From Bacteroidota bacterium (GTDB taxonomy: Bacteria > Bacteroidota > Bacteroidia > B-17B0 > Aurantibacillaceae): a DNA stretch of 32,095 nt. The stretch is from contig JADBXZ010000138.1 of NCBI GenBank assembly GCA_020403265.1, positions 1 through 32,095 on the forward strand, read 5' to 3'. Below, one piece after another: positions 16,474 to 24,291 of this stretch. Made by a program: the position numbers and the translations under genes. Position 1 is the first letter of the stretch, and every line of letters begins with the position of its first letter. The notes below the pieces were generated by a model. That model saw nothing but the letters and a program-made list of their open reading frames with translations, was not told the DNA's origin and searched no databases.

Positions 16474-17337
16474 TTATTTTGTAAGGAGTTCAACTACCAT
16501 TTCAGCAGCGGCAGCACCAGAATTTTGTTGTTGTCCTGTGATTAGGTTGCCATCTTGAATTGCGTAAGAAGAAAACGGAGCAGCAACTTTAAATGTAGTG
16601 CCTGATATTTTATTAGCTTCATCTTCAATTCTGTATGGTTGAATTTTCATGCCAACTGCCTTGTCTGCAAATTCTTCTTCCGAATTGGCAAAGCCAGTCC
16701 AAGTTTTACCTTTTACTAATAATTCTCCATTGGTAGTTTTAGTTTCAAGTAATATTGTAGCCGAATGGCAAACGGCAGCAGATGGTTTACCTGCTTCGTA
16801 AAATGACGCAAATAGTTTTTGTAAGTCGGTGTTGCCTTTGAATGTATACATTGGGCCTTGTCCACCTACTAGGAAAATTGCTGCATAGTCATTTTGTTTA
16901 ACTTCTGTCAACTTTTTAGTATTCTCCAACATTTTATTGAAATCGGGCTTTTGCATATAACCCAAAGAAATAATGTCGTGAGCAGAATAGCCGCTTGCAT
17001 CGGTTGGATTAGAATAGCCGTCCATTTCCAGTTTGCCTCCTGCTGTAGAAACGATTTCTACCTCATATCCTGCTTCTTGAAAAACTCTCAAAGGATGAGT
17101 AAGTTCCGCTGCCCAAAAACCAATTGGCCATTGTGTTTGTTTTGAAACGGTTGGAGAACTTGCCACCATTAAAATTTTTCCTTTTGAAGGTGCACCAAGA
17201 AAATGCACGTAGCTGTTTACTTCTTTTACTTTGTCCATTTTGTTTTTTGTTTGGTTTGAATTGTTTGAATTTTGTGCTAATGCAATTCCGCCTACTACCG
17301 TAAGTGTTGTAGCGATTATTAAGATTGATTTTTTCAT
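16474..17337 (-). CDS. DJ-1/PfpI (Hsp31-like) family protein, exported
   Basis: The frame is open upstream to 17490, but the start chosen is ATG at 17337 (MKKSILIIATTLTVVGGIALAQ, a clean signal peptide), giving 287 residues; the upstream part overlaps the regulatory region and the HxlR gene. The nucleophile elbow is SAAVCHSATILL (Cys in AVCHS), with FLVGGQGPMYTF before it and WTGFANSEEEFA after, as in class-1 glutamine-amidotransferase-like Hsp31 glyoxalases/chaperones. The family detoxifies methylglyoxal or protects proteins under stress. A divergent HxlR regulator starts 127 bp away and is its likely controller. Confidence 0.85.
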   Translation of the reverse strand: MKKSILIIATTLTVVGGIALAQNSNNSNQTKNKMDKVKEVNSYVHFLGAPSKGKILMVASSPTVSKQTQWPIGFWAAELTHPLRVFQEAGYEVEIVSTAGGKLEMDGYSNPTDASGYSAHDIISLGYMQKPDFNKMLENTKKLTEVKQNDYAAIFLVGGQGPMYTFKGNTDLQKLFASFYEAGKPSAAVCHSATILLETKTTNGELLVKGKTWTGFANSEEEFADKAVGMKIQPYRIEDEANKISGTTFKVAAPFSSYAIQDGNLITGQQQNSGAAAAEMVVELLTK

Positions 17338-17375
17338 TGTCTTGACTTTTATTTTAAAATTTATGCTGCAAAGAT

Positions 17376-17406
17376 GTGTATATATGTTATTTTTGCGGTT
17401 ATACAC
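17376..17406. promoter_or_regulatory. Candidate HxlR operator with -7 box
   Basis: GTGTATA (17376-17382) and TATACAC (17400-17406) form an inverted repeat in the divergent DJ-1/HxlR intergenic region. Between the arms lies TATTTTTG (17388-17395), a match to the -7 consensus TAnnTTTG for the plus-strand HxlR gene. Binding at the repeat would block this promoter. Confidence 0.5.
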
Positions 17407-17464
17407 ACTCAAAGTAGTGATACATACTTTTAGGAAAGTATCAAATAATAAATACAGACAAACT

Positions 17465-17839
17465 ATGCCCGACTTTTTATATAACAGCAAGGTTTACTAC
17501 AATCCAGTAGAATTTGCAATGGATAGAATTGGTGGCACTTGGAAAATGCCAATACTATGGAGATTAAAAGACAAGGTTCTGCGTTATGGAGAAATCAAAA
17601 GGGATATTCCGCATATCACACACAAAATGCTCACAAGTCAACTCCGTGAGTTGGAAGCTGAGGGATTTGTCAATAGAGTTGTTTATCCTGTTGTCCCACC
17701 AAAAGTGGAATACACGATTACAGCAAGAGGAAAAAAAGCAATTACAATTATTGAGATCATCCGAAATTACGGTCTTGACTTAATGAAAGACTTTGAAGTT
17801 CCATCTGAAAAAATTAAAACTCAAAAGAAGTTGAAGTAA
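17465..17839 (+). CDS. HxlR-family transcriptional regulator
   Basis: A 124-residue protein starting at ATG 17465 (MPDFLYNSKVYYNPVEFAMDRIGGTWK); the longer frame from 17231 overlaps the divergent gene and is rejected. The HxlR winged-helix fold is shown by IGGTWKMPILWRL, ITHKMLTSQLRELEAEGFV and the wing VVPPKVEYTITARGKK. The N-terminal sensor Cys common in the family is absent. It probably regulates the divergent DJ-1/PfpI gene. A Rho-independent terminator follows. Confidence 0.87.
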   Translation: MPDFLYNSKVYYNPVEFAMDRIGGTWKMPILWRLKDKVLRYGEIKRDIPHITHKMLTSQLRELEAEGFVNRVVYPVVPPKVEYTITARGKKAITIIEIIRNYGLDLMKDFEVPSEKIKTQKKLK

Positions 17840-17864
17840 TTTATTTTACAACTAATAATTGAAA

Positions 17865-17894
17865 GCAGCCTTGTTTTTTGGGGCTGCATTTTTT
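17865..17894 (+). terminator. Rho-independent terminator of HxlR gene
   Basis: GCAGCC (17865-17870) pairs with GGCTGC (17882-17887), and a T tract follows at 17889-17894. It lies 26 bp after the HxlR stop. From here to 18116 there is no gene, only GT-rich sequence. Confidence 0.65.
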
Positions 17895-18116
17895 GTTTTT
17901 GTATTTGTTTTTTTGGGTGGAGAAAACACTTATTCACTTTTTTCGGGTCGGCTTGTGTGTCAGGAAAAAATGAAAGTGTGTTTTGTGTAGTGGTGTGGGT
18001 GGGCTTTTTTACAAATTTATTTTTAGGTCGGCATTTTAAGTCCAGTTTGTCGGCAACAAAGGTTTGTTCAATTCTTATCAGCTTGATGTCTGAACGGTCG
18101 GTTGTAGGGTTTTTGC

Positions 18117-18185
18117 TAACGTTTTACAAGCAGGCGTATGTAGCCCTGTGTCGCGCCTGCGGCAGAGCTACTATGCTTGCTGCTA
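18117..18185. repeat. Minimal attC-like repeat R9 (about 69 bp)
   Basis: Left TAACGTTTTACAAGCA...TATGTAGC pairs with right GCTACTATGCTTGCTGCTA. It is the shortest copy: it keeps the outer architecture (AACG edge, paired arms) but lacks the long interior with the GC palindromes. The right edge is GCTA in place of GTTA. Confidence 0.65.
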
Positions 18186-18201
18186 GCAGAAGTCTATTTT
18201 A

Positions 18202-19398
18202 TTATTTCACATTTCTAACACATCTAACATAATTTCTCACATAAACCAAGTCACCTTGAGGTCCGAGTGAAATTGGATAATTAGCATGCTGCAAATATTT
18301 CAAATCGCTTCTTACAGCACCGGTGCCGTGAGCATCAACATACTGTCCATTAAAAAAAGCGGATGCTTTTCCAAAGCAAATATAGGCTGCCTGGTTTCCC
18401 GGTTGCGGCCCGTCAAGCAATGTTGTTGACGACCAATAGTAAGGAAAATTCAAGGATCCGTCAGGATTATTGCGTTTACTCGTTTGAAACAACTCTGAAA
18501 AACTGGCCTTCTCTGTTTTGTCTACATTGTTATCATATACTGCCAGGCTTTGCAGTTCCTTTATGGTTGGCAGCCGCCAGTCGTTGTGGCTTGCCAGATT
18601 TAAATTGTCAGCATACACAAGAGCCGATTTCCAGTCAAGAGCTGCTTTACTGTCTTCTTGTTGCCAGGTTAATCCGGTCGCCTCATCTGTTATTGTCCCG
18701 TCACCGTTGTCAATAAACTTATTGTATCCATAATAGAGATTACCTCTCACGAATCGAAAATGCATTGTATTGGGCTTTCCTGAAAATGGTTCCGTTATGG
18801 GATATGCCTTTATTCGGCCATCAATAAAATTGACACCATATCTTGACTTATCCTTCCCCATTGTCAATGACTGACACTCGGTTGAAGACCATGTTTGTGC
18901 ATCTATTTCTCTTTCCCCGATAGCAGTATTGCCAGTAGGTTGGTCAAAATATTTGGTGTCAATAAATAACCGGATGGATTTATCACCAAATACCTGACCG
19001 GAGTAGTCAATCAACGAGAATAGTTCTTTTATACCGGGAATTCGCCAATCATTGTATTTTCCTGCATTGATTTGATTTAAAAAGACTTTTGCTTCTTCCA
19101 GCGTTAGTTTTGGTGTTAAATTCTTTGTCCACATTAATCCTGTAACATTATCCTCAATGGTACCATCCCCATTGTCAGTAAAATTATCTGCTACGTCATA
19201 GTATTTGGCATCCTGAAAAAGAAAAACAGATTGACCTCCGGGATTACTAATGACAGAAACTGTGTCGTAATAATTGTAAACGCCCGTGTGCCTGATTTTA
19301 TATCCATCTGGAATACCGTTGACATTTACCTGGTTAGTATCAGGTTTTTTACATCCGCTAAAACCAAGTAAAATAAATATCAATATTTTCAAATACAT
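18202..19398 (-). CDS. Lipoprotein with two DUF1566 (Lcl-type) domains
   Basis: A 398-residue lipoprotein with lipobox LGFSGC (C16). Two tandem DUF1566 domains are visible. The first has NFTDNGDGTIEDNVTGLMWTKN, NDWRIPGIKELFSLIDYSG and WSST. The second has KFIDNGDGTITDEATGLTWQQE, HNDWRLPTIKELQSLAVYD and YYWSSTT. DUF1566 domains resemble C-type-lectin-like folds and occur in adhesins such as Legionella Lcl; this copy is probably surface-anchored, but the ligand is unknown. It is the only gene of its unit, with the stop 20 bp and the start 34 bp from the boundaries. Confidence 0.85.
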   Translation of the reverse strand: MYLKILIFILLGFSGCKKPDTNQVNVNGIPDGYKIRHTGVYNYYDTVSVISNPGGQSVFLFQDAKYYDVADNFTDNGDGTIEDNVTGLMWTKNLTPKLTLEEAKVFLNQINAGKYNDWRIPGIKELFSLIDYSGQVFGDKSIRLFIDTKYFDQPTGNTAIGEREIDAQTWSSTECQSLTMGKDKSRYGVNFIDGRIKAYPITEPFSGKPNTMHFRFVRGNLYYGYNKFIDNGDGTITDEATGLTWQQEDSKAALDWKSALVYADNLNLASHNDWRLPTIKELQSLAVYDNNVDKTEKASFSELFQTSKRNNPDGSLNFPYYWSSTTLLDGPQPGNQAAYICFGKASAFFNGQYVDAHGTGAVRSDLKYLQHANYPISLGPQGDLVYVRNYVRCVRNVK

Positions 19399-19428
19399 AT
19401 TGATCGTTTTTTATTTTTAGATTTCTGC

Positions 19429-19555
19429 TAACGTTTTGGGGCTTTGCGAAGAAGCGGATTTCGAAGCACTAAACTGTCGGCCAGCACCGAAGTTGATACG
19501 AAGCACAAAACTTCATTTAAGCACTGAACCCGGCCTTTTTGCCAAACGCCTGTTA
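19429..19555. repeat. Integron-attC-like repeat R10
   Basis: Edges TAACGTTTTGGGG and TTTTTGCCAAACGCCTGTTA. The interior is of the second class (ACGAAGCACAAAACTTCATTTAAGCACTGAACC) without the GATGCATC palindrome. It separates the DUF1566 unit from the ArsA unit. Confidence 0.8.
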
Positions 19556-19579
19556 TGCCTTCGCCCTTCTGTCTGCATT

Positions 19580-21358
19580 TTAAATCGATATTTTGTTTAG
19601 ATGTCTGTCTAAAAGTGCAGGAAGTAGTTTTTTTTCGGCAATGAATGGAATACCAAATGTCCGTTCTGAATAGGTTCCTTTAATTGTATTTATAACTTGA
19701 ATTTCTGCATTTGCACGACTTTTCAGCAAAGGGTCTTTTATTCCTATAAGCATTGATAGACTTTGATTTATTAACCAAGCGTATGGTTGAATACCTGCTC
19801 TTTTTAAATCGTTTTGTAAGTCTCCTGCTTCACGCATTGGCGTTGTTTCTGGTAAGGAAACTAAAATTATTTTTGATAATGTCTGGTCTTGCAACGACAT
19901 ATACGGAGTTCGTAGTCGACCTGCATTTATATTGTTTCTCATAATGTCGCGGTGATAGCTACCAGCCGTGTCCAATAACAAAAGAGTATGACCAGTTGGG
20001 GCTGTGTCCATTACAACAAATTTTCTTTTTGCCATACTGATGGCTTTGGAAAATGCGTGGAAAACGGCTACTTCTTCTGTGCAGGGTGATTTTAAATCTT
20101 CAAGAATCAGATTTTTAGCTTCTTCGGATTGTCCTTGTCCTTTGTATTCTAATATTTTTTGGGTGTACCGTTGTGTTTCTACTTTGGGGTCAATGCGTTC
20201 CACAGTTAATGTTGAAGGCAGTTCACCCAACTGTTCAATAAAATCTTGAAGATGTGCAGCAGGGTCAGTGGTTGTTAAAAGTACTTCAAAGCCTTTATTT
20301 GCTAATAAAACAGCAATAGCAGAAGCTGCAATAGTCTTGCCCACTCCACCTTTGCCCATTGTCATAATAAGTCCGTATTGTTGTTTTTCACAAAGTTCAT
20401 CAACGAGTTGGTCTATTCCCTTCAATACCTGAATGGACGTTTCTGATTTCATTAGATTATTTTCTGAAATGGATTTTTGAAGTTCTGTGTTAAACAGTGA
20501 ACGTAGTTTTACAATTCCCAACACGTTGTAGGGCAAAAGCGGAAAAGTCTTTAATGGCAAAGTCTTTAAATTGCCTGGAATAGAGTTGAGTTGCTCGTTA
20601 CCCATCGTTTCAATTTTTTGAGCAAGCAAGTCATTTTTGTCTAGTGCTTTGAAAACACCGTTGATGTACAATACTTGATTGCTCATCCCAAGTTCTTTCA
20701 ATTCATTGCTCGTTCTCGAAGCTTCTTTTAATGAAGCTTTATCTGCCCTTGCCACGATATAAAAACTAGTTAATGATGCATCTCTTAGTCTGTTTACTAC
20801 GGTATGATATCTTTCTTTTCCAATTTTCAATGCAGAAGTTGGACCCAAACAAGACGCACCATCAGGATTTTCATCTGTAAAACTTGACCAAGCAGCAGGT
20901 AGTTCAAGCAGTCGCAATGTGTGTCCTGTTGGTGCTGTGTCGAAAATGATTACATCAAATGTTGTCCCTTCGGTCTCACTTGATACAAAACGGGAAAACT
21001 CATCAAACGATGCAATTTCAGTAGTACATGCTCCTGAAAGGTCTTCTCGTATTTTCTTTATTTCTTCTTTTGAAGAAATACCCTCCAAAGGTCGAGTTAC
21101 TCTATTACGATATTCTTCGGCTGAATTTTCAGGGTCAATATTGATAGCAAAAAGATTGTTAATTCCGCGTATAGGTATAATATTTTCATCTACTGGACTT
21201 TCTAATACATCTTTCAGGTTAGATGCGGGGTCAGTGCTTACTAGCAACACAACTTTTCCTGAGTCTGCCATTTCAACCGCTGTTGCACAAGCAAGAGAAG
21301 TTTTTCCTACTCCACCTTTTCCAGTAAAGAATAAATATTTTGTTTTTGTATTAGTCAT
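19580..21358 (-). CDS. arsA: ArsA arsenite-translocating ATPase (two-domain)
   Basis: A 592-residue tandem P-loop ATPase. The halves carry GKGGVGKTS (13-21) and GKGGVGKTI (335-343), each followed by STDPASN/TTDPAAH and by the DTAPTGH signature (140-146 and 451-457). The three cysteines that bind arsenite allosterically in the E. coli protein have counterparts at C111, C170 and C426, so metalloid activation is plausible. ArsA drives the ArsB pump from the cytosol, but no arsB, arsD or arsR is in this window; it stands alone in its unit. The length matches classical two-domain ArsA (about 583 residues). Confidence 0.9.
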   Translation of the reverse strand: MTNTKTKYLFFTGKGGVGKTSLACATAVEMADSGKVVLLVSTDPASNLKDVLESPVDENIIPIRGINNLFAINIDPENSAEEYRNRVTRPLEGISSKEEIKKIREDLSGACTTEIASFDEFSRFVSSETEGTTFDVIIFDTAPTGHTLRLLELPAAWSSFTDENPDGASCLGPTSALKIGKERYHTVVNRLRDASLTSFYIVARADKASLKEASRTSNELKELGMSNQVLYINGVFKALDKNDLLAQKIETMGNEQLNSIPGNLKTLPLKTFPLLPYNVLGIVKLRSLFNTELQKSISENNLMKSETSIQVLKGIDQLVDELCEKQQYGLIMTMGKGGVGKTIAASAIAVLLANKGFEVLLTTTDPAAHLQDFIEQLGELPSTLTVERIDPKVETQRYTQKILEYKGQGQSEEAKNLILEDLKSPCTEEVAVFHAFSKAISMAKRKFVVMDTAPTGHTLLLLDTAGSYHRDIMRNNINAGRLRTPYMSLQDQTLSKIILVSLPETTPMREAGDLQNDLKRAGIQPYAWLINQSLSMLIGIKDPLLKSRANAEIQVINTIKGTYSERTFGIPFIAEKKLLPALLDRHLNKISI

Positions 21359-21415
21359 ATTTTCTATTCTGAAGTATTTTTCTTTTGCAATTGTGTCGTC
21401 TTATAGGGTGAGGCA

Positions 21416-21555
21416 TAACGTTTGGCAGCTACCCGAAGGGCGGAACATTTACCACAAAACTTGATTTGAAATCGGCCAGCTGGCGGATGATTAACCATCC
21501 CGATGCATCGGGATCTGCGGAGCACTGAACCGCCACTTTTGCCAAACCCGTGTTA
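21416..21555. repeat. Integron-attC-like repeat R11 (chimeric arms)
   Basis: Outer edges match perfectly (GCATAACG / TGTTATGC), then TTTGGC pairs with GCCAAA. The left arm is of the 'ACCC' class and the right of the R8 class, so the middle of the stem bulges. The interior holds a one-mismatch CCAGCTGG palindrome and ATCCCGATGCATCGGGAT. The repeat is nearly identical to R17. Confidence 0.88.
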
Positions 21556-21584
21556 TGCGTTCGTGCTATTTTTCCGCGATATTT

Positions 21585-22502
21585 TCAGCTTGAAATATTG
21601 TCATTTGTTTCTTCAAGATTGGTGTCTGGTGTATATTTAATGTAAAAGAAAATGATAGGAAATATTACTGTATAAAAGAAAATTAAATAAAGTCTAAAGT
21701 TGTAAGCATTGTCAAGGTAGAAGAGTCCAGCAGAAATTATTGTGATGTAGAAAAATTGAACAAATGAAATTTGATACTCCACAAAATTTCCAAGTTTATG
21801 AGTAACTGTTTCTTTCCAGTCTCTCATGGCTTCTGCCCAACGTGTCTTGAAACTTCTGCCGCTTCTGTCAAGGTGAAATACAGGAATACCTACGAATAAC
21901 AATGAAAATGAAGTGGCTATAAAGTAAAGTTGAACTGCAGTAATTAAAACATAAGTTGTTGTCGCAAAGTTTACTTCGTAGAGTGCAAGAATTGGTTGAA
22001 TTATGTCAAGCGAAACTTGGTCAATGTAAGTGAAGATTATTGCAAAAAGAAACCAGTAATAGAGTGTCAGCTTGTCCTGATATGAAAGTTTTTTATGTTC
22101 CAAAGCAGATTTAATAATCAAGATTGTCGGGTAAACCGATATAGCCAAAACTAAGCCCAGCCAAAAGCCAAGTCCTTTAGCGGATATTGTGTCAACAAGC
22201 AAATACCAATGAAACAGAGTGTAAGCAAAAATGTAACCTTCATTTATTCGTGGCACAATTCGTTTCGGGTTGAAGTATGAGAGAACTAATGTCCAACCAA
22301 AAATTTCAAAACCAGTTATTGATGTCCAAGTTTTAAGTTTAGCTGATTTGCCAAGCATAACTAAAGGTGTCAGCACAACTAAAAAGCAAAATACCCAAGG
22401 GTCGTCTTTAATAATTCTAAACCTTGATTGCAGTAGCGATAACAAAACAACTGTCAAGTATAGAAGCGCACAATTGAATAGCACAGGATTGAAATTTTCC
22501 AT
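21585..22502 (-). CDS. Polytopic membrane protein of unknown function
   Basis: A 305-residue hydrophobic protein with about eight predicted membrane segments (near 8-25, 34-52, 63-80, 90-106, 112-130, 148-168, 182-208 and 242-282). A polar loop between the last segments contains RSFKTRWAEAMRDWKETVTHK. I do not recognise the family. It is the only gene of its unit; the stop is 33 bp from the left boundary and the start 88 bp from the right one. Confidence 0.7.
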   Translation of the reverse strand: MENFNPVLFNCALLYLTVVLLSLLQSRFRIIKDDPWVFCFLVVLTPLVMLGKSAKLKTWTSITGFEIFGWTLVLSYFNPKRIVPRINEGYIFAYTLFHWYLLVDTISAKGLGFWLGLVLAISVYPTILIIKSALEHKKLSYQDKLTLYYWFLFAIIFTYIDQVSLDIIQPILALYEVNFATTTYVLITAVQLYFIATSFSLLFVGIPVFHLDRSGRSFKTRWAEAMRDWKETVTHKLGNFVEYQISFVQFFYITIISAGLFYLDNAYNFRLYLIFFYTVIFPIIFFYIKYTPDTNLEETNDNISS

Positions 22503-22586
22503 TGTCGGTCTTGCGGTCTATTTGTATGTCATTATTCATTTTATTGTCGAAATGTTGATGTTAGCAGGTCGCCCAAGCATGACGCA

Positions 22587-22713
22587 TAACGGTTTTGCGG
22601 CTACAAGAAGTTGGCGATTTCGGAAACGAAAACTGTCGGCCACCACTGAACTTGATACAAAGCACCAAAGTTCATTTAACCACTGAACCGCCAATTTCTT
22701 GTAGGTGCTGTTA
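22587..22713. repeat. Integron-attC-like repeat R12
   Basis: Left TAACGGTTTTGCGGCTACAAGAAGTTGGCG pairs with right CCGCCAATTTCTTGTAGGTGCTGTTA over a long stem (CTACAAGAA / TTCTTGTAG). The interior is of the second class. It separates the membrane-protein unit from the PIN-toxin unit. Confidence 0.85.
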
Positions 22714-22731
22714 TCAGTCGTTCTTCTCTCG

Positions 22732-23211
22732 TCACAGGTCAAGCAGTCCAAATGTTTCATTGTGTGGCGTGTTAAGGTCAATGAATTGAAATTTGGGTGT
22801 AGTTTCTTGTCTTAGAAGGTTGTAAATTTTATTGCTTTCAGTGTCAGAAGACAAGTAAAATTCTACGGCCTTTTCACAATCTGCTTGAGCAAAAAGTTTT
22901 GTGTCGTTTGGAATAATGTTACGTTCTTTCAATTTCAGTTTTACTTTATTTTGAAAAACTATTTTGGCAAATTCACCTGTCCGTTTTGAATGGTCTAAAT
23001 TGAATGGAACGATTTGTAAATTTCTTAAAGGAAGTTCGTGAACATCTCCACCTACGCAATACTCTGCAATACTTATTGTTGAAATCATCATTGTGATTTC
23101 TTTCTGTAAAAAGTAACGAAAGTAGCCGTCCGCATTCTTGAATAGTGGGTCGTTATCATTGAGGAAACGAAGGAAAAAGCTAGTGTCAAGTAATACTGCC
23201 TTATGCGTCAT
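22732..23211 (-). CDS. PIN-domain toxin-like ribonuclease
   Basis: A 159-residue PIN-fold protein. The metal-binding acidic set is visible: D9 in VLLDTSFFLRFL, E50 in SIAEYCVGG, D103 in IIPNDTKLFAQA and D123 in LSSDTES. PIN toxins (VapC type) cleave RNA, often tRNA or rRNA. The gene overlaps the upstream partner by 11 bp (23201-23211), the arrangement usual for toxin-antitoxin pairs, but the partner is far larger than a VapB antitoxin. The stop is 22 bp from the unit boundary. Confidence 0.72.
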   Translation of the reverse strand: MTHKAVLLDTSFFLRFLNDNDPLFKNADGYFRYFLQKEITMMISTISIAEYCVGGDVHELPLRNLQIVPFNLDHSKRTGEFAKIVFQNKVKLKLKERNIIPNDTKLFAQADCEKAVEFYLSSDTESNKIYNLLRQETTPKFQFIDLNTPHNETFGLLDL

Positions 23212-23983
23212 AACCTCCTCTAATTTCTTTTAACCAATTGTCGGGGTTGATGCTGCCAAGCCAAGATTTTTTGGCTCTATCCCTAAGTGCTTTTAGATAT
23301 TGTTCGTCATACTTTGGTTGATAGTCAACCAACTCAATAAATTTGAGCGTGGCGGTATCTACTTCTCCTGTTTCTGAATGTTGTTTTCCCGTAGCACGAA
23401 TTCCAAATGTTTTGTAAAGCAGGTTTTCGTCATATTGCTCTAAAAAGCTAATTGGTGTCTGAATTCTGACCGTTCCGAGTTCCTCAGTATAAACGTGAAT
23501 ATTAGCTTTGTCCTTGCCTCCTGCATTAGTAACTTTTCCATAGAAATAAAATTCTGCGTCTGCCCAAATAGCTTCAGTTCTATAGTATTTGGTTGTCTTG
23601 TCAACTTTTACTTCATTAGTATTGTTGAGTGAAGTTTTGATGCTGAAAACATAATTACGTTTGGTTGCTATGTCTTGTATATTTTCAAATGCCTTTGCAG
23701 TCCCCAAGTCGAGGAAATCAATATTTTGAACTTGGGTTACTTGTCCGATAATTGCGTTGAAACCAATGATATATTGAATTGAAGTTTTAAGAATGTGTTT
23801 TACTGAACCTTCCTCAATTTTGTAGCTAATGTTTGGTCTGTCTTTCTTCTCGCCTGAATACAGTAAATTCTCAGCGTTTTCTAGAATAGAGATTATCTCC
23901 CGAATGTCATAATTGTCGGGGGACAGGTCAAGATTTCCCTTTGAACCTGTAATTCTAATTTCTATAAAACCAATTTTTTCCAC
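23201..23983 (-). CDS. Unknown partner of the PIN protein, candidate antitoxin
   Basis: A 260-residue protein with a GTG start (MEKIGFIEIRITGSKGNLDLSPDNYD). I recognise no named family. The C-terminal tail, YLKALRDRAKKSWLGSINPDNWLKEIRGGYDA, is a charged helix-like segment of the sort antitoxins use to wrap their toxin, and the gene immediately precedes and overlaps the PIN gene. The body is predicted beta-rich. A palindrome overlapping a -7-like box (23985-23996) sits directly upstream and fits autoregulation. Antitoxin function is an inference from context. Confidence 0.6.
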   Translation of the reverse strand: MEKIGFIEIRITGSKGNLDLSPDNYDIREIISILENAENLLYSGEKKDRPNISYKIEEGSVKHILKTSIQYIIGFNAIIGQVTQVQNIDFLDLGTAKAFENIQDIATKRNYVFSIKTSLNNTNEVKVDKTTKYYRTEAIWADAEFYFYGKVTNAGGKDKANIHVYTEELGTVRIQTPISFLEQYDENLLYKTFGIRATGKQHSETGEVDTATLKFIELVDYQPKYDEQYLKALRDRAKKSWLGSINPDNWLKEIRGGYDA

Positions 23984-23984
23984 G

Positions 23985-23996
23985 TTACAAATGTAA
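23985..23996 (-). promoter_or_regulatory. Palindrome overlapping a -7 box
   Basis: TTACA-AA-TGTAA lies directly upstream of the GTG start at 23983. On the minus strand it contains TACATTTG, a match to the Bacteroidota -7 consensus. A regulator bound here would occlude the promoter of the PIN module; the transcript leader would be very short. Confidence 0.4.
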
Positions 23997-24068
23997 TAAT
24001 TTTTACGGTCGGTATTTCACTTTTATTTAAGTCTGTCAAACGCTAGGATGTCGCCACAGAATGACCGA

Positions 24069-24194
24069 TAACGGTTTCGGGATTTGCGTTCGGGCGGGTT
24101 TCGGAGCACAAAGTTTCAACTTATTACTAAAGTTAATTAGAAGCACACAGCTTTAAGTTTTCAGGTCAGCCCGCCTGACGCAAAACCCTTGTTA
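24069..24194. repeat. Integron-attC-like repeat R13
   Basis: Left TAACGGTTTCGGGATTTGCG...GGGCGGG pairs with right CCCGCC...ACGCAAAACCCTTGTTA, one of the cleanest long stems of the set. The interior is of the second class (GAAGCACACAGCTTTAAG). Confidence 0.87.
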
Positions 24195-24291
24195 TAGACA
24201 GTTTTGTTTTCTGTTTCCGTTCATTTTTTGTGATAAACATTGAAAAAATGATGAAAAAATGAATAGAGTTAATACTTTATTCCGAATAAAT

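Noticed and set aside
17231-17464. The long N-terminal extension of the HxlR gene and of the divergent DJ-1 gene (to 17490).
   Set aside because: Both extensions overlap each other and the promoter region; downstream starts give normal domain lengths and a clean signal peptide.
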